From the NCBI GenBank assembly GCA_002748285.1, contig PDSA01000018.1, forward strand, positions 1 to 64,000: a stretch of DNA of 64,000 nt, in the 5' to 3' direction. Under the pieces are notes generated by a model that saw only the letters and a program-made list of their open reading frames with translations, searched no databases and had not been told where the DNA came from. This DNA is from Rhodobacterales bacterium (GTDB taxonomy: Bacteria > Pseudomonadota > Alphaproteobacteria > Rhodobacterales > Rhodobacteraceae). Positions within the stretch are counted from its first letter, which is position 1, and each line of letters begins with the position of its first letter. This document shows positions 1 through 9,929 of the stretch, in pieces. A program made the position numbers and the translations under genes.

Positions 1-1
1 G

Positions 2-178
2 GATGGCCGGATCAGGGTTGATCTGATCGAGCTGGTGTCGCCGGCACCGACGGACACGCTGGATGATTTTATTGCGGTGTGGTTTGACGATTTCACCCGT
101 CGCCTGGCGGAGATGTTCCGCGACCATCCCGACAATCTGCGCATGAGCGGCGGCTTCTGGACCGAAGTCTCAATCTAG
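2..178 (+). CDS. C-terminal fragment of a protein truncated by the window edge (hypothetical)
   Basis: Open frame from the window edge: DGRIRVDLIELVSPAPTDTLDDFIAVWFDDFTRRLAEMFRDHPDNLRMSGGFWTEVSI, stop TAG at 176-178. Confidence 0.6.
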   Translation, partial: DGRIRVDLIELVSPAPTDTLDDFIAVWFDDFTRRLAEMFRDHPDNLRMSGGFWTEVSI

Positions 179-828
179 GGCAAAGCCCGATCAAACATGC
201 AGCACACGTCTGGATGAAGGTGGGGCCGGGGATGCCCCGGAACCGGCCAGAACCCTCCTGCGGGCAGGCTTGTGTATAGAGGCCCATGGCTGTACCCATC
301 AGCGGCCGGGGGGAGAACCCCTTTGAAAGCATCCGATTCCGAAAAATCGGCGATTCACCTTTCCATTTTCTTCGGTTTGGCGGCGATTCTGCGCTGACTC
401 CGCCCGCTTGCAGGGCAGATTCCGTGAAAATGCCGAAAAATTCAGGGGTCAACAGCCGGTTCAGAAAAAAACACGGCGGATTTTTTTGCTTTCCGATCCG
501 GTAGGATTGCAAATCCGGCGCGTATTACCAGCGTTTTTCGAGCCAATCGCCGCAAAGCGGCCAGATTGTTCATTATTAAAGCGCCTGCAAGTTGTATTCT
601 GAATTTATTTCACTTTTATTTATATTTTTTAACAATGAGTTAGCAGAAATATCGCGCATTTTTCACATCTACTTAATTTCGTACGATCCACGCCCAATTC
701 TCGCCCCAATCAAGGGGCTATATATGTTCATCCCAAGACGGACAGAGGGGCAAACAAGAGGCCGCCCCGACGAAGACCGGACAAAGGATGTGAAACTGAG
801 TAAAACGCAAAACTAAAGGAATTATACA

Positions 829-1020
829 ATGTTCAACATGATCAAAAACTTCGCTGCTGACGAATCTGGTGCCGTGACCGTAGACTGGGTTGTTCTGACC
901 GCTGCTGTTGTTGGCATGGGCCTGGGCGTTCTGACGATCGTAGACAGCGGTATCACCCAGTTGGGTGGCGACATTCAGGCCAGCTTGGACTCCGCGCACA
1001 CTTTCGCTTCTAACCCATAA
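829..1020 (+). CDS. Flp/type IVb pilin-like small protein
   Basis: 63 aa; basic N-terminus, then DESG|AVTVDWVVLTAAVVGMGLGVL, resembling a prepilin peptidase site plus hydrophobic helix; AAAGGA RBS upstream. Confidence 0.65.
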   Translation: MFNMIKNFAADESGAVTVDWVVLTAAVVGMGLGVLTIVDSGITQLGGDIQASLDSAHTFASNP

Positions 1021-1054
1021 GTTAGGCAGAGCGCTGAAAGCTTGAAAACACTAA

Positions 1055-1084
1055 GGTCGCATCCGGGAGTGGGTGCGGCCTTTA
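1055..1084 (+). terminator. Putative intrinsic terminator after the pilin-like gene
   Basis: GGTCGCATCC-gggagt-GGGTGCGGCC (10-bp stem with G-U pairs) followed by TTT. Confidence 0.6.
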
Positions 1085-1282
1085 CTTATGCGGTCATCGT
1101 AAAACGGGCCATTTCGCGCAGCATGCGAAAACGACAGGGTCCGCGTCCAGAGAAACCGCCCAGCAGGGGCAATTTCTTGCTTTTGCTCGAACCGCGCCAA
1201 ACTGTCGCCGCAATCAACGGGTTTTATCAGAAATAAGAAACCGGTTTATTGATTGTATTATGTCAGATGAAGGAAACCCCGA

Positions 1283-1468
1283 ATGCCGAACATGCTTGAA
1301 GAGTTTGTCACCGATGAAACCGGAGCCATTACGGTAGACTGGATGGTTTTGGCAGCATCCGTTGTCGGTATGAGTGTGGCTGTTCTGGCGTTGGTAATCA
1401 ACGCGGTGGATCCGTTTAACGACACCATCGAAGGCCAGTTAGCTCAGGCGCATCAGCTGGCACAGTAG
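1283..1468 (+). CDS. Second Flp/type IVb pilin-like small protein (paralogue)
   Basis: 61 aa; TDETG|AITVDWMVLAASVVGMSVAVLAL parallels the 829-1020 product. Confidence 0.65.
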   Translation: MPNMLEEFVTDETGAITVDWMVLAASVVGMSVAVLALVINAVDPFNDTIEGQLAQAHQLAQ

Positions 1469-1593
1469 GGGGTAAAATGAGTGCCCGTGGGGCCATGTTG
1501 TGCTGTTTTGGACGTAAGGATTTATCAATTTTATAGTGTCACATTCAGCGCAACAGGCCAATGTAAGGTTTGTAAAATAGTGAGGCGAGTAAC

Positions 1594-2565
1594 ATGCCAG
1601 CAGGAACATATACATATACGCTCTATACCATTTCGGGGAGCGGCAATAACACCTTTACCGTGACCGGCTCTTTTACGGTTACGGTTTACGATGCGGATGA
1701 TAATCTGGGTGTGGGGGATGATTACCCATCCACCGAAACCGGTGCCGCGCCGGTGATTGCGGCGCTTGGCCCCGGTGCGCCAGCGGGCTGGAATGTGGGC
1801 GATACGTTTTATTTCGGTGGCTCACGCGGGATTGAAAGCGGTTCGCCCACTGATGATTATCTTATTCCAAAGGTGGATGGGGGCTGGCAAACCAGCACCG
1901 CGCTTTACAGCCTTCCCGACGCATCGATTCCTTTGGAGATTGGTCAGACCTACACCCGGTCCGGGGCTGCCGGCAATGTGAATGAAGAGGTGCTGCCCTG
2001 TTTCGTGGCGGGTACACATATCCTGACCCCAAAAGGCGAGGTCAAAGTTGAGGATCTGGCCGTGGGCGATCTGGTGCTGACGGCGGATCATGGGATGCAA
2101 CCATTGCGCTGGATTGGTTCCAGCACCCGCCAGGCCGAGGGCCATCTGGCCCCGATCCTGTTTCGCAAGGGGGCGCTGGGCAATGAACGCGATTTGCTGG
2201 TGTCTCCGCAACATCGGATGCTACTCTGTGGTTGGCAGGCCGAGCTGATATTTGGCGAGACCGAGGTTTTGGTGCCTGCCAAATCTTTGCTGTCCGATCA
2301 TACGGTCATTCGCAAAATCGGCGGTCAGGTTTGCTATTATCACCTGTTGTTTGATCAGCACGAGATCATCTATGCCGAGGGGATCCCCAGCGAAAGCTAC
2401 CATCCCAATGACAAAACCATTGCCGGGTTTGACCCGCAATGTCGTGATGAGGTTCTCAGATTGTTTCCCGGGCTGGCAAATGGCGAGGATTGCGCCTATG
2501 GCGATCCGGCCCGCCCCAGTCTCAGCCATCAGGAGGCCACGGTCCTGCATGACTATCTGAGGTGA
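1594..2565 (+). CDS. Hint (Hedgehog/intein) domain-containing protein
   Basis: CFVAGTHILTPKGEVKVEDLAVGDLVLTADHGMQPLRWIG ... RDLLVSPQHRML ... YYHLLFDQHEIIYAEGIPSESY, typical Hint_2 motifs. Confidence 0.85.
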   Translation: MPAGTYTYTLYTISGSGNNTFTVTGSFTVTVYDADDNLGVGDDYPSTETGAAPVIAALGPGAPAGWNVGDTFYFGGSRGIESGSPTDDYLIPKVDGGWQTSTALYSLPDASIPLEIGQTYTRSGAAGNVNEEVLPCFVAGTHILTPKGEVKVEDLAVGDLVLTADHGMQPLRWIGSSTRQAEGHLAPILFRKGALGNERDLLVSPQHRMLLCGWQAELIFGETEVLVPAKSLLSDHTVIRKIGGQVCYYHLLFDQHEIIYAEGIPSESYHPNDKTIAGFDPQCRDEVLRLFPGLANGEDCAYGDPARPSLSHQEATVLHDYLR

Positions 2566-2719
2566 GTGTCAGCCAGATGCGACAATATCAGAGTTATAAA
2601 GTTTCAAGCATGAACCTTATTTGGTTGCATTATTGCGCGGCCAATCCTATTCCAGCATGGAAAGCATGATTGATTCTATGCTGCCCCGCGCATTTTGCGC
2701 GTGAGATTTGGAGACCCTG

Positions 2720-4006
2720 ATGACCGACACTGAAATTGCCAACTACGACGCCCCTGAAAAGGATCTGTATGAGATTGGTGAAATCCCGCCCATGGGCCAT
2801 GTGCCCAAGCAGATGTATGCCTGGGCCATCCGCCGCGAGCGCGAGGGTGACCCTGACAAGGCCATGCAACAAGAGGTGCTGGAAACCCCCAGCATCGACA
2901 GCCACGAGGTGCTGGTTCTGGTGATGGCCGCCGGGGTCAATTATAACGGCATCTGGGCGGCTCTGGGCACGCCGATTTCCACTTTTGACGTGCATGGGGC
3001 CGATTACCACATTGCCGGTTCCGACGCTGCGGGCATTGTCTGGGCCGTGGGTGACAAGGTCAATAACTGGAAAGTTGGTGACGAAGTCGTGATCCATTGC
3101 AATCAGGATGACGGCGATGATGAGGAATGCAATGGCGGCGATCCGATGTTTTCGCCCAGCCAGCGGATTTGGGGCTATGAAACCCCGGATGGCTCGTTTT
3201 CGCAATTTACCCGGGTGCAGGCACAACAGCTGATGCCCCGCCCGCGCCACCTGACCTGGGAACAAAGCGCCTGTTACACCCTGACTCTGGCCACCGCCTA
3301 CCGCATGTTGTTCGGCCATCACCCGCACGAGCTGAAGCCGGGCCAGAATGTGCTGGTCTGGGGGGCATCCGGGGGGTTGGGCTCATTCGCGATCCAGCTG
3401 ATCAACACCGCCGGTGCCAACGCCATTGGGGTGATCTCGGACGAAAGCAAGCGCGATTTCGTCATGGGGCTGGGGGCCAAAGGGGTGATCAACCGCAAGG
3501 ATTTCAACTGCTGGGGGCAAATGCCGATCGTCAACAGCCCGGAATATAAAAGCTGGTTCGCCGAGGTGCGCAAATTCGGCAAAGCGATCTGGGACATCAC
3601 CGGCAAGGGCGTCAATGTCGATATGGTGTTCGAACATCCCGGCGAGGCCACTTTCCCGGCCTCGGTATTCGTCTGTAAAAAGGGTGGCATGGTGGTGATT
3701 TGTGCCGGCACCACCGGCTATAATCTGACCATGGATGCGCGTTATTTGTGGATGCATCAAAAGCGGGTGCAGGGCAGCCATTTCGCCCATCTGAAACAGG
3801 CCGCGGCGGCCAACCGGCTGATGGTTGAGCGGCGTCTGGATCCGTCGATGTCCGAGGTCTTTACCTGGCAGGAAATTCCGGCCGCGCATATGAAAATGTG
3901 GAACAACCAGCACCAGCCGGGCAATATGGCGGTGCTGGTGCAGGCCCCGACCACCGGGCTGAGAACGCTCGAAGACGCGCTGGAAGAGGGGCCAAACCAG
4001 CGCTAA
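2720..4006 (+). CDS. ccr: Crotonyl-CoA carboxylase/reductase
   Basis: Near full-length match to the remembered Ccr family (YDAPEKDLYEIGEIPPMGHVPKQMYAWAIRRER, HCNQDDGDDEECNGGDPMFSPSQRIWGYETPDGSF); ethylmalonyl-CoA pathway. Confidence 0.95.
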   Translation: MTDTEIANYDAPEKDLYEIGEIPPMGHVPKQMYAWAIRREREGDPDKAMQQEVLETPSIDSHEVLVLVMAAGVNYNGIWAALGTPISTFDVHGADYHIAGSDAAGIVWAVGDKVNNWKVGDEVVIHCNQDDGDDEECNGGDPMFSPSQRIWGYETPDGSFSQFTRVQAQQLMPRPRHLTWEQSACYTLTLATAYRMLFGHHPHELKPGQNVLVWGASGGLGSFAIQLINTAGANAIGVISDESKRDFVMGLGAKGVINRKDFNCWGQMPIVNSPEYKSWFAEVRKFGKAIWDITGKGVNVDMVFEHPGEATFPASVFVCKKGGMVVICAGTTGYNLTMDARYLWMHQKRVQGSHFAHLKQAAAANRLMVERRLDPSMSEVFTWQEIPAAHMKMWNNQHQPGNMAVLVQAPTTGLRTLEDALEEGPNQR

Positions 4007-4017
4007 GCGGAATCCTC

Positions 4018-4050
4018 AGCGGGCCGGGGCGTTAACCGGCCCGCTGATTT
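4018..4050 (+). terminator. Intrinsic terminator-like hairpin between ccr and msrB
   Basis: AGCGGGCCGG-ggcgttaa-CCGGCCCGCT perfect 10-bp stem, then GATTT. Confidence 0.6.
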
Positions 4051-4093
4051 GATATACGTTCTTTAAGAAGGGCAGGGCAGTTGTCGCTCGCCC

Positions 4094-4483
4094 TCAATCA
4101 GCCTTGAACTGCAACGCCACCCCGTTGATGCAATAGCGCAGCCCGGTTGGGGCGGGGCCATCGGGGAACACATGCCCCAGATGCGCGTCACATCTGTGGC
4201 AATGCACCTCAATCCGGCGCATCCCCAGACTGTGATCGTCACTCTCGTCAATCACCTCCGAACTCAGCGGCTGGAAAAAGCTGGGCCAGCCACAGCCCGA
4301 GTCATATTTGGCCGATTGCTCAAACAGCGGCTCGCCGCAACACACGCAACAAAACCGCCCGGCGGCTTTGGGGAAGCCCGGATGGCTACCTGCGGGCTCG
4401 GTGGCGCTGTTGCGGGTGACCTGATATGCCATTTCCGACAGCTGCGCCCGCCATTCATCATCGGTTTTACGGATTTTTGCCAT
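4094..4483 (-). CDS. msrB: Peptide-methionine (R)-S-oxide reductase MsrB
   Basis: [54 protein letters not shown]; start chosen at [11 protein letters not shown]. Confidence 0.92.
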   Translation of the reverse strand: MAKIRKTDDEWRAQLSEMAYQVTRNSATEPAGSHPGFPKAAGRFCCVCCGEPLFEQSAKYDSGCGWPSFFQPLSSEVIDESDDHSLGMRRIEVHCHRCDAHLGHVFPDGPAPTGLRYCINGVALQFKAD

Positions 4484-4560
4484 CTGTTTCATCCTGTCTT
4501 GTCTGAGCATTTTGCCTGTTCCATAGTAAGCGTATTTTGAGGGGATGGAACAGGCCAAAT

Positions 4561-5283
4561 ATGCTGCTTTTTGCCAAAGGTCGTTATCAAGTGCGCCGTG
4601 CTGAACAGCCGGCCCAGATCGAGGCCGCACAGCGTTTGCGGGCGCTGGCCTTTGCCGGACAGGCGGGCGGGCGCGATGTGGACGCTTATGACGCCGACTG
4701 TGATCATATTCTGGTCGAGGAGCAAGACAGCGGCACTCTGGTGGCTTGTTACCGCTTGCTTTTCATCCCCAACGGCACCGGGATCGGGCGCTGCTATGCG
4801 GCGCAGTTTTACGATTTGGCCCGGCTGCAGCGCTATGACAAACCCCTGCTGGAACTGGGCCGTTTCTGCCTGCACCCGGATCATGCAGACCCCGAGATCG
4901 TCCGCGTCGCCTGGGCCGCCATGACCCGGATCGTCGATGGCCGCGGGGTGGGGATGCTGTTTGGCTGCTCGTCCTTTGCCGGGTGTGACCCGGCCCTGCA
5001 TCATCAGGCGCTGGCGCTGCTGCGGGCCCGGCATCTGGCCCCGGAACGCTGGGCGCCGGGGCGCAAAGCCACCGAGACCGTGGACCTGCCCGACGCCAAA
5101 GTTTCAGCCAAAGCGCTGCGCCAGATCCCCTCGCTGTTGCGCACCTATCTGGCGATGGGCGGCTGGGTGTCGGACCATGCGGTGATTGACCGGGCGCTGA
5201 ACACGCTGCATGTGTTCACCGGGGTCGAGATCAGCACCATCCCCGAAAGCCGGAAACGGATTTTACGCGCCACGGCCCGCTAG
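4561..5283 (+). CDS. olsB: L-ornithine N(alpha)-acyltransferase (OlsB-like, GNAT fold)
   Basis: [33 protein letters not shown]..., [30 protein letters not shown]. Confidence 0.85.
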   Translation: MLLFAKGRYQVRRAEQPAQIEAAQRLRALAFAGQAGGRDVDAYDADCDHILVEEQDSGTLVACYRLLFIPNGTGIGRCYAAQFYDLARLQRYDKPLLELGRFCLHPDHADPEIVRVAWAAMTRIVDGRGVGMLFGCSSFAGCDPALHHQALALLRARHLAPERWAPGRKATETVDLPDAKVSAKALRQIPSLLRTYLAMGGWVSDHAVIDRALNTLHVFTGVEISTIPESRKRILRATAR

Positions 5284-5345
5284 GCTGCGACATTTTCTGC
5301 CCCGGCTTGCTTGACCTTTGCCCCCATTGCCCGTAGCCAACCGCT

Positions 5346-7181
5346 ATGGCACGCACTCCTTTACTCCAACTGAACGAAATCGCGCTCAGCTTCGGCGGCA
5401 ATCCGGTGTTTGAGAACCTGTCTTTGGTGGTGCAACCCGGCGATCGGGTGGCGCTGGTCGGGCGCAATGGCTCGGGCAAGTCCACCCTGATGAAGGTGAT
5501 GGCCGGCCTGATCGACGTTGATCAGGGCGCGGTGGTCACATCGCCCGGGGTTCAGGTGGGATATATGGAGCAAGACCCTGATTTCAAAGGCTTTCAGACC
5601 TTGGGCGACTATGCTGCCAGCGGGCTGATGGCCGGGCAGGAATACCGGGTGGCGCAGGTGGCCGAGGGGCTTAAATTTGACCCGGAGGGCCAGGTTTCGA
5701 CCGCTTCCGGGGGCGAGCGCCGCCGGGCGGCTCTGGCCAAATTGCTGGCCGAAGCCCCCGATCTGATGCTGCTGGACGAGCCGACAAACCATCTGGACAT
5801 TCAGGCGATTGACTGGCTGGAAAGCTATCTGCGCGCCACCCGCACCGGCTATGTGTTGATCTCGCATGACCGGGCGTTTTTGCGCAATCTGACCCGGGCG
5901 ACGTTGTGGATTGATCGCGGCATGGTGCGCCGTCAGGAAAAGGGGTTTGAGGCGTTCGAGGCGTGGCGCGACAAAACCTGGCAGGACGAGGATGCCGCCC
6001 GCCACAAGCTGAAACGCAAGATCAAGGCCGAGGCCCGCTGGGCGGTTGAGGGGATCTCGGCCCGGCGCAAACGCAATCAGGGCCGGGTGCGGGCGCTGGG
6101 GGATTTGCGCAGCCAGCAGGCGGCTCAGATCAAACGTCAGGGCGCGGCCGAAATGGCGCTGGATGCCGGGCAGCAATCGGGCAAGAAGGTGATCGAGGCG
6201 GTCAATATCGGCAAGGTTTATGGCGATAAAACCATCGTTTCGGGCTTTTCGCTGACGGTGCAGCGCGGCGACTGCATCGGCTTTGTCGGGCCCAATGGGG
6301 CGGGCAAGACCACTTTGCTGAACATGCTGATTGGCCGTCTTGAGCCGGATCAGGGCCATGTGACGCTGGGCACCAATTTGCAGATTGCTCTGTTTGATCA
6401 AAACCGCGCCCAGCTGGACCCCGAGGTCAGCCTGTGGGAGAGCATGACCGGCGATGTCGGTTTGCGGGTATCGGGCAAGGCCGATCAGGTCATGGTGCGG
6501 GGCACGCCGCGCCATGTGGTGGGCTATCTGAAAGATTTTCTGTTTGATGAAAACCAGATGCGCGGCCCGGTTTCGGCGCTCTCTGGTGGCGAAAAGGCGC
6601 GGTTGCTGCTGGCGAAAATCATGGCCCGGGAAAGCAATGTGCTGGTGCTGGACGAGCCGACCAATGATCTGGATGTGGAAACGCTCGATCTGTTGCAAGA
6701 GCTGCTGACCGATTACCAAGGCACGGTTTTGCTGGTTAGCCATGATCGCGATTTTCTGGACCGTGTGGTCAAAACCACCATCGCGATGGAGGGCGATGGC
6801 CGCGCTACCATTTATGCTGGCGGCTGGTCGGATTATCAAAGCCAGCGTCAGGACAGGGCGGCGAAAAAGTCCATGGTCAAAAACGAGGTCAAAGAGAAGC
6901 CCGCAGCCGCGCCCAAGACGCCGAAAGAGAAGCAAGCTGAGGGGTTGTCTTTTGTCGAAAAGCACCGCTTGCAAGAGCTTCCGGCGGTGATGGAGCGCCT
7001 TGAGGCCGAGATCGCCAAACTGTCTGAATTCTTGTCCGACCCCGAGATGTTCACGGCCGAGCCGGTCAAGTTTCAGAAGGGCTCGCAAGCGTTAGTCGAG
7101 CGGCAGGCCGCATTGGCCGAGGCCGAGGAAGAGTGGCTGATCTTGGAGGAAAAAGCCTCCAAAACACAAGATATGCCCTAA
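5346..7181 (+). CDS. ABC-F family ATP-binding protein (Uup-like)
   Basis: Two nucleotide-binding domains (GRNGSGKST/GPNGAGKTT), two LLDEPTNHLD-type Walker B motifs, C-terminal coiled coil. Confidence 0.92.
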   Translation: MARTPLLQLNEIALSFGGNPVFENLSLVVQPGDRVALVGRNGSGKSTLMKVMAGLIDVDQGAVVTSPGVQVGYMEQDPDFKGFQTLGDYAASGLMAGQEYRVAQVAEGLKFDPEGQVSTASGGERRRAALAKLLAEAPDLMLLDEPTNHLDIQAIDWLESYLRATRTGYVLISHDRAFLRNLTRATLWIDRGMVRRQEKGFEAFEAWRDKTWQDEDAARHKLKRKIKAEARWAVEGISARRKRNQGRVRALGDLRSQQAAQIKRQGAAEMALDAGQQSGKKVIEAVNIGKVYGDKTIVSGFSLTVQRGDCIGFVGPNGAGKTTLLNMLIGRLEPDQGHVTLGTNLQIALFDQNRAQLDPEVSLWESMTGDVGLRVSGKADQVMVRGTPRHVVGYLKDFLFDENQMRGPVSALSGGEKARLLLAKIMARESNVLVLDEPTNDLDVETLDLLQELLTDYQGTVLLVSHDRDFLDRVVKTTIAMEGDGRATIYAGGWSDYQSQRQDRAAKKSMVKNEVKEKPAAAPKTPKEKQAEGLSFVEKHRLQELPAVMERLEAEIAKLSEFLSDPEMFTAEPVKFQKGSQALVERQAALAEAEEEWLILEEKASKTQDMP

Positions 7182-7298
7182 ATCTCCGGCCAAAGCCGCT
7201 TGCTTTATATTGCCGCAGGCCCGGTTTTTCTATAAGCAATGATTCCAAATGAAACCGGTTGGTCCGGCTGCTGTCTGGCCGTGAAAACTGTTTGCGCT

Positions 7299-7321
7299 TT
7301 CAATATATTAAATATATTGAA
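7299..7321. promoter_or_regulatory. 23-bp perfect palindrome, possible operator upstream of tolC
   Basis: TTCAATATATT-A-AATATATTGAA, 62 bp upstream of the tolC start. Confidence 0.45.
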
Positions 7322-7383
7322 TGTATGGCAAGGCTATCTGTCCGGCGCAGAATATCACACCGGGTTTGAAATGAGGGATCATC

Positions 7384-8650
7384 ATGGGCTATCGAGCAAA
7401 ATCAATCCTGAGCGCCGCGATTGTCGGCACGGCTCTTGGCGTTTCGGCATTTGCCGCACAGGCTGAGACACTGGCCGGCGCGCTGGCCAAGGCGTATAAG
7501 CATTCCGGTCTGCTGGAACAAAACCGCGCCGTGTTGCGGGCCGCTGATGAGGACGTGGCGCAGGCCGTATCCAGCCTGCGCCCGGTGCTGAACTATTACG
7601 CCAACAGCAAATATACCAGCTACACGAATATGCGGCGCGAGCATCTGACGTCCAATATCGGCTTGCAGGCCAGCCTGTTGCTCTATGATGGCGGCGGGTC
7701 CAAGCTGGCGGTTGAAGGGGCCAAAGAAGCGGTGCTGTCCACCCGGCAGGCGCTGGTCAATGTTGAACAATCGGTGCTGTTACGCGCGGTGACCGCCTAT
7801 ATGAATGTGCGCCGCAGCAATGAATTCGTCGCCCTGCGCCGCAACAATGTGCGGGTTATCACTCAGCAGCTGCGGGCCGCCAAGGATCGTTTCGAGGTCG
7901 GCGAAGTCACCCGCACCGATGTTGCGCTGGCCGAATCACGCCTGTCGCTGGCCCGCGCCAATCTGGCTGCGGCCCAAGGCGAGCAGGCCCGCGCCCGCGA
8001 GGAATACCGCGCCGCCATTGGCAGCTATCCCAAATCCCTCAGCGCGGCTCCCAAGGCTCCGGCCACCGCCGCGTCACTGAAAGCCGCTCGCGCCGTGGCC
8101 TATACCAACCATCCGATGATGAAAAAAATTCAGCACGATATTTCCGCCGCGGAAATCGGTGTGAAACGGGCCAATGCGCTGATGAAGCCCAATCTGAACC
8201 TCAAGGGCAATCTGAATGTGGAATCAGGCCCGCGCTGGGTTGCACATCACCCGCCACGAGATTGCGCAGGGGGTGGGCAATGCTTGGGCCGCGCTGGCGG
8301 TGTCGCGCGCCACATTGCAGGCCAGCATCCGCCAGATCCGCGCCGCTCAGGTTGCTTTTGACGGGGTTAAGGAAGAAGCCACCTTGGGCGCCCGCACCAC
8401 GCTGGATGTGCTGGACGCGGAACAGGAATTGCTGGACGCCCGCGCCAACCGTATCTCGGCGATGACGGATCAATATGTGGCCACCTATAGCCTGCTCTCG
8501 GCTATGGGTTTGCTGACGGCGGATCATCTGAAGTTGGGCATCCACACCTATGACCCGGCGGCCTATTACAACGCGGTGAAGAACGCGCCGGCCGACAGCA
8601 GCCAGCGCAAGCGTCTGGACCGGGTGCTGCGGGCCTTGGGTAAGAAATAG
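7384..8650 (+). pseudogene. tolC: TolC-family outer membrane efflux protein, disrupted by internal deletion and frameshift
   Basis: N-terminal part in ORF 7384-8361 up to MKPNLNLKGNLNVE; the C-terminal part continues in another frame (NQARAGLHITRHEIAQGVGNAWAALAVSRATLQAS ... GARTTLDVLDAEQELLDA, ORF 8216-8650); the segment expected between (P-IYQGG-type region) is absent. Confidence 0.8.
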
Positions 8651-8742
8651 CGCCAAGGGCAAAAATCATAGAATTGTTGCTTTCTATTGTGCGGTTCTGG
8701 ATATGACGCTATCATCTCGTCGAGGTTAAATCGGGAATCCAA

Positions 8743-9753
8743 ATGTCTGATCCAGTGTCTAATGCAGAAATTGAGGACGTTCTGACGTCTATCAGAAGGC
8801 TCGTTTCCGGCGAGGCTGAGGCGTCAAAAGCATCGCAAAACAACGCTGAAAACGGGGCCGCGCACAAGCCGGTGGCCAAGCTGATCCTGACCTCGGATTT
8901 CCGAATTCCCGATGATGATGAGCTTGCCACTGATTCTGAATCTGAGACGCCCGAGGTTGCGTTCCATCACAGCGATGACGGTGCGCCGATGAACGGCGAG
9001 GGCGCAGAGACGGCCGTGTCTGGGGATCATACCGACCCGCAGCCGGAAGCAGACGAGTCCGATCAGCACAAGGCCGAAGACGGGCAAAAGCCACAGGCAG
9101 AGGATCCGGCAGATCAGATTGAAGATGCCATCATCCTGTCCGACGATTCTGGTCCGCTGCAAGAGTCCGGCGATCATAGCCTGAAAACCAAAATTGCCGA
9201 GCTGGAAAGCGCCATTGGAGCGCAGCAGGGCGGGTGGGAGCCTGATGGCAGCGCCTTTCAGGAAGACCCCGAAGCCGAGGAGCCTCTGACTCATGTCCTG
9301 ACCAGCCCCCTGACCGAGCCGGTGCAGGATGCGATTGAGGGCCACGCCCACGATCTGGCCGCCGATGCGCCAGAGGCCTCCCAGTCCGAGTCTGATCTGG
9401 CCGAGGCCACGGCAGAGCAGCCTGCCACGGATGAACACTCTGCCACGGCAGAACAGCCCGTTGATGAACATCATTCAGCTGGAACATCCGCTGAAGAGTC
9501 GCCGGTCGAGGCACCGTCCGTAGACGAGAGCTTTGCTGCTGCGGCAGCGGCGGCAGCAGCGCAATCAAACCCTGACGGGGATGTGTTCGATCTGGAAGAA
9601 GACATCATCGACGAAGAAGCCCTGCGCGATATGGTCAGCGAGATCGTCCGTCAGGAATTGCAGGGCGCGCTGGGCGAGCGCATCACCCGCAATGTGCGCA
9701 AACTGGTGCGCCGCGAGATCAACCGGATGATGACTGCCCGCGATTTCGACTAG
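8743..9753 (+). CDS. PopZ-like/DUF2497-like acidic protein
   Basis: N-terminal helix MSDPVSNAEIEDVLTSIRRLVSGE resembles the PopZ N-terminus; long acidic low-complexity middle with a poly-Ala run; C-terminal EEALRDMVSEIVRQELQGALGERITRNVRKLVRREINRMM. Confidence 0.6.
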   Translation: MSDPVSNAEIEDVLTSIRRLVSGEAEASKASQNNAENGAAHKPVAKLILTSDFRIPDDDELATDSESETPEVAFHHSDDGAPMNGEGAETAVSGDHTDPQPEADESDQHKAEDGQKPQAEDPADQIEDAIILSDDSGPLQESGDHSLKTKIAELESAIGAQQGGWEPDGSAFQEDPEAEEPLTHVLTSPLTEPVQDAIEGHAHDLAADAPEASQSESDLAEATAEQPATDEHSATAEQPVDEHHSAGTSAEESPVEAPSVDESFAAAAAAAAAQSNPDGDVFDLEEDIIDEEALRDMVSEIVRQELQGALGERITRNVRKLVRREINRMMTARDFD

Positions 9754-9929
9754 AATGTTGCCTGCTCCGGGGGGGCAGGATTGGGTCGCTAGGGCGGACG
9801 CGCGTCTGGTCGATTAGACGTGATGGCTCCCTGCGCATAACCGCATTCCATGTGAACAAATAACGCGGCCCAGCCGGGCGGTGTATGACATGCGCCAGAG
9901 CTTTTGGGCTGGCGGTGTAAAATGCCGCC

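Noticed and set aside
93-512. 139-aa minus-strand ORF and overlapping small plus-strand ORFs
   Set aside because: No homology or composition support; likely noise in the non-coding region before the pilin-like gene.
5361-7088. 575-aa minus-strand ORF
   Set aside because: Antisense shadow of the ABC-F gene in GC-rich DNA; His/Gln/Arg-rich composition with no domain.
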